Part shown: positions 55,467-64,000 of the stretch, piece after piece | How the letters are laid out: each line of letters starts with the position of its first letter | Position numbering within the stretch: the first letter of the stretch is position 1 | DNA from: Podospora pseudocomata | Lineage: Eukaryota; Ascomycota; Sordariomycetes; Sordariales; Podosporaceae | Assembly: GCF_035222375.1 (NCBI RefSeq) | Contig: NC_085888.1 | Coordinates: forward strand, 1,736,001 to 1,800,000 | DNA length: 64,000 nucleotides | Direction of reading: 5' to 3' | Translations under genes and position numbers: made by a program | Notes under the pieces: generated by a model | Seen by the model: only the letters and a program-made list of their open reading frames with translations | Databases searched by the model: none | What the model was told of the DNA's origin: nothing

Positions 55467-58109
55467 TCACAGCGACCCCCGCCACAATCCTTCCTTTTGC
55501 AAGCTCGATATCTGCTGCCGAACCTCTGGAACAGAACACTCAAAGCACTCAGCCCACTCCTCCAAGTTCTCCCTTGTAATTCCCTCTACCGCCGCTTCCT
55601 CAAGTTGGTCAACAAGAAACGCCCTCTCCCCATTATCCCAGACTTTGCCAAATGCTTCCTCTTCATCGTCCTCATCTTCTTCAACATCTTCACGCACTTC
55701 TTCAACTTCCTTCTCCTCCTCCTCCTCCTCTTCTTCTTCTTCTTCCTCCTCCTCCTCTTCCTCTAACTCTTCCCCCTCAACTTCTTCAACCTCTAATTCG
55801 ACCCGTGGCTTCGCTTGCCTGCTAGGGGTATCAATGTGATCCGGGACAGCAAAGACTTCCGGCTCCGGCGAAGAATCAATGACCATAACATCCTTCTTCT
55901 GATGCCGGACTGGACTTGACTGCGGTGGAGCCTGTCTCATCAAAGGCCAAGGTTGCCTTATCAGAGGCTGATTCGTGGGGCGCTTTACCGCAGAAGACTG
56001 CACCATCGATGACGCCGATGAAGCTTGATCAGACTGAGCCAACCCTAGACGGCGCCGTGATGGAGGCCATGGTGCTCGTATTACTGGAGTTCGTCTTTGG
56101 AGAGCATTCACCCGCGGTCGTTGCAATGTGGAGGGAACTGTGCGGACAGTCTCGATGTAGCTGCTGTACGGTCGGCTGCTGCTATCGGGGCGCGGCCGAG
56201 GCGGAGAAATCGGATCCTGAGGAGGCGAGATATACTTGTCCGCCAAACGCTGCTTTTCCGCCATCGGACTAGGTTGGTGCCTCAAGCGCTGCGTCGACAC
56301 CGCCATTCTGTTCCACTGTTCAGTAGCCTTGGCAGCTTCAATCTCCAGCAGCTGTCTCCTCCTCTGCTTGATTGCTTTATCCCGATCAATCTTCTCTTGG
56401 CGGCTTATCTCCTCGTTGACGGCACTAATCTTTTCTTGTAGTTCAAACTTCCATTCATCAAAGACCTGAGAGAAATCATTCCATCCCAACTGTTTTTTTG
56501 CAACCTCGTTCTCGCAGTGTTCCATGAGATCCCGGATCAAGAATGAAAGTCGCTTCGTGATCGAGCTAACGTATTGCACGGTGACGCATGTAAACTGGCC
56601 TGATTTGGGGAGGGGGGGAAGCGTTTGGTGCCGTGGCGCTTTATAACCCAGAGTGCCGAGCAAAAACAGGTCCCGTAGAGTGAGGATCAATGTCGGAATG
56701 ATAAACTGCTGGATATCAGCTGAGACCTGCTGCTTGTAGTTTCCTGTCTGTTGCTTCAGCGAGTTGCGGACCCTGACGATTTTCCTTGCCACGTTGGTAA
56801 GCTCTTCATTCAGTTGGCGATGCACGCGAACCAGATGCTTATTCTGTCTGCTGAGATCACGGGGACACTTTAAGCCAACGAGGCATTCTCTAAAGGCGTA
56901 GAGTGCTCTTAGACAACGATTTCCAGGCGTGGTGGCTGGTGACTCAGAGTCGAAGCGGAAGCCATCTGCACTATAGATTTGGAGTTCCCAAAACTTGCCC
57001 AAGTCGGACCACTGTTCCTTGCCCATCATCCCGCGTAGCGTGTCCAGGTGCTCGCTGTCCAGAGTTACGATTGATCGTTTGTCCACTACTTCCGGCACTA
57101 GAATATGGATGGCTGGGTGAAGTGCGGTGTCGTCCTCATCCTCGTCTTCGAACACATCATCTGGGTCCTCCATAACGGCAAGCTGAACCCCATTATCTGG
57201 TGCCCCAACTTCTTCGAGCTCTTCCCATTCTTCCTCGCGCCGATCCTGCTCACCACAATCGTCCGATTCCGCTTCCTCTTCCAAGTCTGACTGCCTATTA
57301 TTGGCTTGATCCACAAACAATTCATCTTCTGCTTCGACGGTGGGCAGAATGTTGTGACTCGAGCTGGAGCTTTTTTCTTCGCCCAATTGTCTGGGCGGGG
57401 CCGGGGGTTTCAAATTGTTGATAGTAGCAGGTCGAAGAGGTGCGGCTAAAGCAGTCGCGACTGGTTGTAGGGTTCGAGATGCCACACGTCGGCTTTGCTG
57501 TGGTTGTTTGGGTTTTGGGGGCGAAGAGTCAAGCTCTGGGCTACCATCCTCCCTGGCGACTCTTCGATGAACCTCATCATGGTCAGAATCTTCCCCCTCG
57601 ACCAATCCTTCCTCCGCAGGCTCAGGTTCTTCGACAACGGGCGCCGGCCTTCGGTTATTCCTGACGGACTCGGGCGTCTCGTCAATCGTATCTTCAATAC
57701 TGGTCCCGTCCCGTTTTCGTCGAGCAGGCTTGCCGCCGCTTCGAAGCAGGACTTCAATACCCTTTTGCTTCGGGTTCGGCATCTGGCGGTTGCTAAACGC
57801 GTTGATGACATGCATGGCCGTCTCGTCTACCCCCTCATCGTCCTCCGGATCGGTGGGCTCATGGGCCCTGGCTCTCTTCCTGGCTGGCGTCTCCAGGCTT
57901 GGACTGGCATTCCGCTTCTTTTTGTTGACCCCATTGTTCAGTTCAGGCAAAGACGCCTTGTTGGGGCGCAAGGTGACTGGGCTTTTGATGTTAGAAGGGC
58001 GAGGGTTAGCCGGGATGGATGCATCGCTGTCAGAATCCGAGCTGCTTTCTTCAGGTTCAGCGGCAACGGCCTTGCGCGAAGCAGCGACCCTGCTTCGCGT
58101 TTGGACCAT
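55467..58109 (-). CDS. Acidic, coiled-coil nuclear-type protein (unknown function)
   Basis: A single exon of 880 aa. The N-terminal 320 residues are disordered with basic clusters (MVQTRSRVAASRKAV, NKKKRNASPSLETPARKRAR) and acidic stretches, as in chromatin proteins. The middle part (about 330-600) is helical and hydrophobic enough to fold (LRALYAFRECLVGLKCPRDL, QQFIIPTLILTLRDLFLLGT, SFLIRDLMEHCENEVAKKQL) and ends in a long coiled coil with a basic run (KIDRDKAIKQRRRQLLEIEA). A Pro/Arg-rich linker and a poly-Glu block encoded by GAG/GAA repeats (about 55700-55765) precede a C-terminal helical segment (VWDNGERAFLVDQLEEAAVE, then WAECFECSVPEVRQQISSL) that resembles a Myb-like fold. I do not recognise the family. 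Nuclear location and DNA or chromatin association are inferred from composition. Confidence 0.8.
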   Translation of the reverse strand: MVQTRSRVAASRKAVAAEPEESSSDSDSDASIPANPRPSNIKSPVTLRPNKASLPELNNGVNKKKRNASPSLETPARKRARAHEPTDPEDDEGVDETAMHVINAFSNRQMPNPKQKGIEVLLRSGGKPARRKRDGTSIEDTIDETPESVRNNRRPAPVVEEPEPAEEGLVEGEDSDHDEVHRRVAREDGSPELDSSPPKPKQPQQSRRVASRTLQPVATALAAPLRPATINNLKPPAPPRQLGEEKSSSSSHNILPTVEAEDELFVDQANNRQSDLEEEAESDDCGEQDRREEEWEELEEVGAPDNGVQLAVMEDPDDVFEDEDEDDTALHPAIHILVPEVVDKRSIVTLDSEHLDTLRGMMGKEQWSDLGKFWELQIYSADGFRFDSESPATTPGNRCLRALYAFRECLVGLKCPRDLSRQNKHLVRVHRQLNEELTNVARKIVRVRNSLKQQTGNYKQQVSADIQQFIIPTLILTLRDLFLLGTLGYKAPRHQTLPPLPKSGQFTCVTVQYVSSITKRLSFLIRDLMEHCENEVAKKQLGWNDFSQVFDEWKFELQEKISAVNEEISRQEKIDRDKAIKQRRRQLLEIEAAKATEQWNRMAVSTQRLRHQPSPMAEKQRLADKYISPPQDPISPPRPRPDSSSRPYSSYIETVRTVPSTLQRPRVNALQRRTPVIRAPWPPSRRRLGLAQSDQASSASSMVQSSAVKRPTNQPLIRQPWPLMRQAPPQSSPVRHQKKDVMVIDSSPEPEVFAVPDHIDTPSRQAKPRVELEVEEVEGEELEEEEEEEEEEEEEEEEEKEVEEVREDVEEDEDDEEEAFGKVWDNGERAFLVDQLEEAAVEGITRENLEEWAECFECSVPEVRQQISSLQKEGLWRGSL

Positions 58110-58588
58110 GATTGAGCACCCTGGATACCGTAGTCGTGGTCATAGAGCGAGAATTATTTGAACGCCAAGTCAAAGAAAGCAAAAGGAACAGAATCAAGAT
58201 TGGAGAAAATTGGTGACGGCAACGCGGGCTTTGCTTTGTTTGCACTCCCAAGTCCGGTCGATGGTTCAGCCACGCGCAGAAACGCGAAGACACGTGAGGA
58301 AGCCCCTCCAGCACTTTTGGAGATACAGAATTGGCCAGTGGGGTTTTATGTGGCCCAAGCTCCCTCCCTGTTGCCACACTAGAGCTTCTGATCGCCAAGG
58401 TTCCAGATCCGTGCCACGCCCAGTAGGGCCAACGCGGGGGGCCGCTGGTGCTGGTGGGTGATGGGGGAGTGAAACATGACGTTGTTGACTGGGTTGAGGC
58501 GTTTCTTCGTTCCTTCTCTGGTCAACCGTCGCAACGGGAAAAATAGGAAACAAAAGTGCTCCTGCAACGGGTAGGTCATCTGTAAAAC
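58110..58588. other. Bidirectional promoter region
   Basis: 479 bp between the divergent coiled-coil gene and the 49-aa gene. Nothing specific recognised. Confidence 0.5.
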
Positions 58589-58809
58589 ATGCCTATCTAC
58601 ACAGTAAGTGGCTCTCTCTAAAGAATATCTGGTGGCATCAAAATGGATATTACCAACTAGAAAAAGTTTTCCAGCCTCCCAAGGATGATAAGGACCTCGG
58701 CAGGGTTATTGTGGGCGGGGATGACGCCGCTAGCAGGGCTCGCGGTTGGACTTCAGCTTCGCCTTCCTTCTTGAGTCGGGCACTGGACAGACAGCACAAC
58801 TTCCACTGA
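58589..58809 (+). CDS. 49-aa spliced small protein (unknown)
   Basis: Exon 1 (58589-58603) holds only ATG plus four codons, MPIYT, before a perfect donor ACA|GTAAGT. The 71-nt intron ends TTTTCCAG, and exon 2 (58675-58809) continues in phase 0 as PPKDDKDLGRVIVGGDDAAS and RARGWTSASPSFLSRALDRQ to TGA. Total 49 aa. Support comes from the consensus donor and acceptor, phase agreement and protein-like composition of exon 2 with balanced codons. The branch site is weak. Alternative acceptor CAACTAG (58660) would put exon 2 in another frame. There is no signal peptide or membrane segment; the protein is small, polar and probably soluble or disordered. Family and function are not recognised. It sits head to head with the coiled-coil gene. 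Confidence 0.55.
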
Positions 58810-59390
58810 AAAATCATGTCGGATGAGAGATAATTGAAGTGCTTCCAGAGGTCGGTTTGAAGACTATATAATATCGGAAGAGGGTCACACTTCATTCCGC
58901 GGTCTTCAGCAGGACATCAATAGTTGCTGATACGTGTAACCACCAGGTCAGTCCCAAGGACATCGAGGTTCTCACTGAGACGCTGGCTGCTGCACCTGCT
59001 GTAACCCTCCAATCATTTGTCCGTCTGCAGTGGCAACCGGCCGTCATCGGGCATATCGGAGCCTACCGTCCAAGACGCTACTGGGGGAGCCCCAACCTCG
59101 AAAAGTCCCATCAAAGCTTGGGGAGCTTCATCCACTCTTTAAAATCTAAATGCAGGTCCCACACACTCGGCCTTTCAACCCACCGAATCTCTCGTCTCTT
59201 TGCTGCCCCATTGCGACGCCAGCAGCCCTTCTTCGCTCCCAAACCGTACCCGACGACAATGAACTGACACTTTTCTACCGACACACACTACGGCCTATCC
59301 TTTTCTACAGAAATTCACAAAAAAAAAACTCGGAACCCGCGCCCGCGTAGCGCCCGGGAACGTCATCGTCATCATCGTCATCATCTGTAA
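58810..59390. other. Promoter region of the CNNM/MAM3 gene
   Basis: 3' flank of the small gene and leader of the next. A CATCGT/CATCAT-type short repeat (about 59361-59386) directly precedes the start. No other gene. Confidence 0.5.
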
Positions 59391-61840
59391 ATGACGACAA
59401 TGCGACAACATGGCGTGACAGCAGCACGCCCCAACTCGCTCTTTGCGCTTCGATCAGGCTTCGTCGGCCTCGCGCGAATTCTCTCCTTGACACTCTCAAC
59501 AGCCTATGCTGCGCCGATAGCCAGCCTGGGACATGGCGGCGGTGGCAATGACGAGCCAGACGCTGGAGGCGCAAGCCTGGGTATGCTCTATTTGGCTTCT
59601 GCGATCCTCGTCTTGTCCGGCGGCGCATTTGCTGGTTTGACTATTGCGTAAGCCCTTTCTGGATCACAAGCAAACCCCAGCCTGTGGTTTTGCTGACAAG
59701 GACCAGTTTGATGGGGCAGGATAGCATCTACCTCCAAGTGATGGCCGGCGATGCCACCGAACCTCAGCAAAAGAATGCCAAACGGGTCTACCACCTTCTC
59801 GAAAAGGGAAAGCACTGGGTCTTGGTCACACTGCTCTTGGCCAACGTTATCGTGAACGAGACCCTTCCCGTCGTACTCGACCGATGTCTCGGAGGCGGCA
59901 TTGCTGCCGTCATCGGCTCGACCGTTCTCATTGGTACGTGCTCATCTCGAGCCAGACAGCATGGCTCTCGAAATACTCACCGCTAACGCGCACACGTGAC
60001 AGTGATCTTTGGTGAGGTTGTTCCTCAGTCTGTCTGTGTTCGCTATGGCCTCCAGATTGGAGGTTACATGTCCAAACCCGTCCTTGCGATGATGTACCTT
60101 ACCGCCCCCATCTCCTGGCCGATCGCCATCCTTCTCGACAAGATCCTCGGAAAGGATCATGGCACCGTATACAAGAAGAGTGGGTTGAAGACCCTGGTGA
60201 CCCTGCACAAGAATCTGGGCGATATGTCTCAGCGTTTGAACCAGGACGAGGTCACCATCATCAGCGCCGTGTTGGATCTGAAGGAGAAGCCAGTGGCCAA
60301 TGTCATGACCCCCATGGCGGACGTTTTTGTCATGGCAGAGGACACTGTTTTGGATGAGAAGACCATGGACATGATTCTTTCGGCAGGCTACTCGCGCATT
60401 CCCATCCACGAAACTGGGAACCCTACCAATTTCGTCGGTATGCTTTTGGTCAAGATTCTGATCACCTACGACCCCGAGGATGCCAAGCTTGTCAAGGATT
60501 TCCCACTCGCTACCCTGCCCGAGACCCGGCCCGAGACCAGCTGTTTGGATATTGTCAACTTCTTCCAGGAAGGCAAGTCCCACATGGTTCTCGTTTCGGA
60601 ATACCCTGGTGAGGACCACGGCGCATTGGGTGTCGTTACCCTTGAAGACGTTATTGAGGAACTCATTGGAGAGGAAATCATCGACGAGTCCGATGTGTAC
60701 ATTGACGTGCACAAGGCCATTCGTCGTCTTCAGCCTGCTCCCAAGGCGCGCGTCCAACGTCGCCAGTCTGAAGACCAAGCAGGCCGCTTTGCGGAACATA
60801 ATGGACTCGTAGATCACGGCGGCGACTTGATTCAGTTTGACACTACTGGCACAACATCTTTCGACTCACCCGCGCTGTCTAGCAGCCCAAAGCTCGCCAC
60901 TCTCATGATGCGCAGAAGTTCAGCTGGCAGAGAAGGGCACCACATGACAGTTCCTGTTCGGGCCAACTTTGAAGACATCAGACAACATCTGAAGCATCTT
61001 GGCCCCTCCAATCCTGCTACAAACCCCAGAGACACAAAGTCCACCACGGTCAAGATCAAGCCTGGCACCGGTCTGTTACACACGGCCGGCCGTTCTTCTT
61101 CTGTCGCCGAGGGTGCGATTGAAGAGTCGCCGCTGGAACATGTGCGTGAGCATGCCGAGGAGGAGGAAGGAGACGAGACGACGAGTCTGCTGAACCCCCA
61201 AGTTACTGGCAAGGACGGCATTCAGGCTCTGCAGCAAACCTACGGTGCCACCAGCCCCGTAACCGTGCAGCTCGCTTCGCCCATCAACGGTGTACCTACT
61301 CTTACGCTCGAAACACCAGATCAAGCCGACAAGTCCAGTATGCAAAACACAAAGCAGAGTCCAACAGAATCCACCTCTGCTGGCCATCGGTCCGTCTCTA
61401 GCGGGGATAGTACCCACAGCGCACGGAACGATGTTGGCAACCTGATTCCCGCCAAGCCCTACGTCCGCAGCGGAAGCATCACGGAGAACATCGTTGAGTC
61501 TAGAGGAGTTAGGAAGGTGGTTCTTGAAACTACTAGTTCCAATGACGAGGATGAGTTTGCCGTGATTGGTACTTCTCCGGAGCAGCCCAAGAGCAGGAGT
61601 ACGTTTGGGTTATTTGGGAGGACGGATGCCGCCATTAAGAATGAGGGTGCTGGGGAGGAGGAAGAGGAGGAGGAGGAGGAGCTTTTGTCACCAGAGACTG
61701 GAGAGGAAGGGACGAGCAAGGGGGCCGATGTTGCTAAGGGGAACGGTGCTCTAGGGACGGCGGCGGGTGGGCCAAGTAGTGGTGGGGGAGGGGCGAAGAA
61801 GAAGAACAGACGCAAGAAGCGCAAGGGCGGCAAGTCGTAG
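59391..61840 (+). CDS. MAM3: CNNM/MAM3-type protein (DUF21 plus CBS pair)
   Basis: Three exons (59391-59647, 59707-59933, 60003-61840; introns of 59 and 69 nt) give 773 aa. A probable signal sequence or first helix (about 20-45) is followed by the DUF21/CNNM membrane domain: [73 protein letters not shown]. The CBS pair follows ([51 protein letters not shown]). The C-terminal third is disordered, Ser/Thr-rich, with a Glu run and a Lys/Arg-rich end ([13 protein letters not shown]). Yeast MAM3 is a vacuolar membrane protein that affects manganese and other metal tolerance. Whether it transports Mg2+ or other ions is debated for the family. Both splice junctions restore conserved motifs. Confidence 0.93.
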
Positions 61841-62592
61841 GTTGACGGGCTGGTCGAGTACTTTTCTGTGTACTAGTAGTGTTCAATGGGGAAGCGGAGG
61901 AGGATTCTTGAGGTATGTGTTAATGGAATAGGTGGGAATGAAATTAGCATATCTGGGAACCAAAAGCGGGGGGTAAGGCATGTTAATATTTTTTTTTGGA
62001 GGGGTTGGGAATTAAAGGGGGTGTGTTGCATTGTTTACAGGCGTCGGTTGGGGTTGGCTGTAATGTAGCGATAGTTTAGCTGGAGTTTGTTTATCAAGGT
62101 TGAACCGTATTGGCATTGCTCTCGTGCTTTGGGTGTATAGTGCTGGTTTGGGGAGCTGTAAAGCGTTGACGTCAGCATTCGTGACGATGGTTGGTGGGGT
62201 CGTCGAGCTCTTCTGATGCTTATCCCCGCTATGTATTTTCACAATGATACGAGTTAGGTGAGATTGGTTGACAGGATATATTCGGTCGGGGAGGGGCTGT
62301 GAAGCTATCTCCAAACGTTTGGATCTCATAATCATTATCATACACATGACAGAATTACTTGGAGCTGCCAAATTCACCGACCTGCCCTCTCTGGACCTAT
62401 TATTCGGGAACTATAGCTTACGCCGATTTCACGTAATTACAACTTGTCACTATCAGCTATTACATAACTCCCCACCCCATTTGCCGATAGCTTCAACAGC
62501 CCCTCCTCCTCTTCCCCAATTTCCCCCGCTTGGACTTTTGTCTCACGTTTACAAGTTGATTTCCTGATAAAAACCCCTTTTTCGCTCAACAT
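61841..62592. other. Intergenic region
   Basis: 3' flank of the CNNM gene and upstream region of glyoxalase I. No gene or clear element seen. Confidence 0.5.
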
Positions 62593-63844
62593 ATGAACTC
62601 GTTGCGGGCGTCGCAGCGGTTGAGATTTCTTGTTCCGTCACTGCAAAAGAAGCCGTCGTTTGTCCCACCAGGTAGGTGGTAGCTCGAGAATACAATGCGA
62701 GATTGAAGAATAACATTTGCTAATGAATGAGAATATAGTCTTTCGAGGATTCGCAACCATGGCGTCGACTACTGATGTCAAGAACTTCAAGTTGAATCAC
62801 ACGATGTGAGTACCTACCTTCTCCCATCCCAGGATGGCAATAAGCGCTGGGAACTGACACAAGAAAATAGGATTCGTGTAAAGGACCCCAAGGAGTCTGG
62901 CTCGTCACTATCTACTCACCTCTCTATCCTCAACACCCACTAACATCCCCCTAGTCAAGTTCTACAACCACCTCGGCCTCTCCCTCCTCAAGAAGCTCTC
63001 CTTCCCCGACGCAAAATTCGACCTCTACTTCCTCGGCTACGACGCCCCCGGCGCCGTCTCCCACGGGAAGAACCTCTGGGACAGGGAAGGCCTCATCGAG
63101 CTGACGCACAATTACGGCACCGAAAACGACCCCGAGTACAAGATTAACAATGGCAATGTTGAGCCCTACCGTGGTTTCGGACATACTTGCATCAGCGTTG
63201 ACAATATCCAGGCTGCCTGCCAGAGGATCGAGGACGCGGGCTACAAGTTCCAGAAGAAGCTCACGGATGGAAAGATGAGGCATATTGCTTTTGCGCTTGA
63301 TCCGGATGGGTACTGGGTTGAGATTATTGGGCAGAGGCCGGTGGAGGAGACGGAGGGGGTGAGGGAGACGGATTTGGGGACGTATAGGATGAATCACACC
63401 ATGATTCGGGTCAAGGATGCGGAGAGGTCGCTTGAGTTTTACCGGGAGGTTATGGGGATGAAGCTTTTTAGGACTCATGAGGCGAAGGAGGCCGGGTTCA
63501 ACCTTTATTTTTTGGGGTATGAAGGGGAACAGGGGGCTGTTGTTGAGGGTGGTGATACGGCGAAGAGGGAGGGGTTGTTGGAGCTGACTTGGAATTACGG
63601 GACGGAGAAGGAGGAGGGGTTTAGTTACCATGATGGGAACAAGGGGCCGCAGGGGTTTGGGCATATTTGTGTTTCGGTTGATAGCTTGGAGAAGGCGTGC
63701 GAGAGGTTTGAGGGGTTGGGGGTGAGCTGGAAGAAGAGGTTGACGGATGGGAGGATGAAGAATGTGGCTTTTGTGTTAGATCCGGATGGGTATTGGGTCG
63801 AGATTGTGCAGAATGAGAGGTTTGCGGATAAGGCTAACTTTTGA
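62593..63844 (+). CDS. GLO1: Lactoylglutathione lyase (glyoxalase I), two-domain
   Basis: Four exons (62593-62671, 62739-62805, 62871-62899, 62955-63844) give 354 aa. The first exon and start of the second encode a basic, hydroxylated leader (MNSLRASQRLRFLVPSLQKK) that looks mitochondrial; an internal Met (ATMASTTDVKNF) would start a cytosolic form. Two glyoxalase domains follow, each beginning HTMIRVKD. Domain 1 has LNHTMIRVKDP, LYFLGYDAPG, LIELTHNYGTEND and FGHTCISVDN; domain 2 has MNHTMIRVKDAERSLEFYRE, LLELTWNYGTEKE and FGHICVSVDS. These supply the His and Glu metal ligands. It converts the methylglyoxal-glutathione hemithioacetal to S-lactoylglutathione. The third intron (62900-62954) must be removed because it contains a stop, yet the only phase-correct donor is GC rather than GT. 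Confidence 0.92.
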
Positions 63845-64000
63845 GGGGAGGAAGTTGGTGGTATGAGGGGAAGGGCGGATATGCAGGTGGTTTGAGCGCG
63901 TGATGGGTAGATCTATACGTTTTGGTGGAAGGGGGCGATTCGGGGTTGAAATGGTAGCCAGTAAGATGTCTTCTCCCACTCTCTGTGTTTTGGTCCCCCC

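Overview
The window looks like nuclear DNA of a filamentous ascomycete (Pezizomycotina; a Sordariomycete is my best guess). The evidence is short introns (about 40 to 110 nt, a few longer) with GTRAGT donors, CTAAC-type branch sites and YAG acceptors, GC-rich third codon positions, many simple-sequence repeats, a fungal bacteriophytochrome-type hybrid kinase, a copper-fist regulator and a Fot1/pogo DNA transposon. The taxonomic call is inference; exon structures were assembled by eye from splice consensus, reading phase and family similarity.

Layout. 0-3.2 kb: start of an off-window gene (minus), an intronless PhyH-type dioxygenase (plus) and a spliced Ala/Pro-rich small protein (minus). 3.2-6 kb: repeat-rich spacer. 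6-10.6 kb: phytochrome (minus). 10.6-14.1 kb: non-coding, with two look-alike mini-introns near 13.1 kb. 14.1-16.0 kb: a complete 1,860-bp Fot1-like transposon in the 3' flank of a ketopantoate reductase gene (16.0-17.3 kb, minus). 17.3-27.2 kb: a tract of almost 10 kb with no convincing gene. 27.2-28.8 kb: copper-fist transcription factor. 32.1-33.4 kb: a cluster of tiny Cys-rich minus-strand genes that includes a paralogous pair. 37.4-44.8 kb: heme A synthase COX15, an Mn-type cation diffusion facilitator and a ZIP transporter. 46.1-49.8 kb: a degenerate protein kinase and a zinc alcohol dehydrogenase. 50.5-58.1 kb: a nuclear-looking conserved protein, a roadblock/LAMTOR2-like protein interrupted by a Gly-Gln repeat array, a TGA-interrupted small frame and an acidic coiled-coil protein. 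58.6-63.8 kb: an unreported 49-aa spliced gene, a MAM3/CNNM metal-homeostasis protein and glyoxalase I.

Working together. Several genes concern metals: copper regulation, heme A/cytochrome oxidase assembly, Mn and Zn transport, CNNM, and metal-dependent glyoxalase. They are not an operon and sit tens of kilobases apart, so shared regulation is only a hypothesis. I found no rRNA gene, no convincing tRNA gene, no CRISPR array and no secondary-metabolite cluster.
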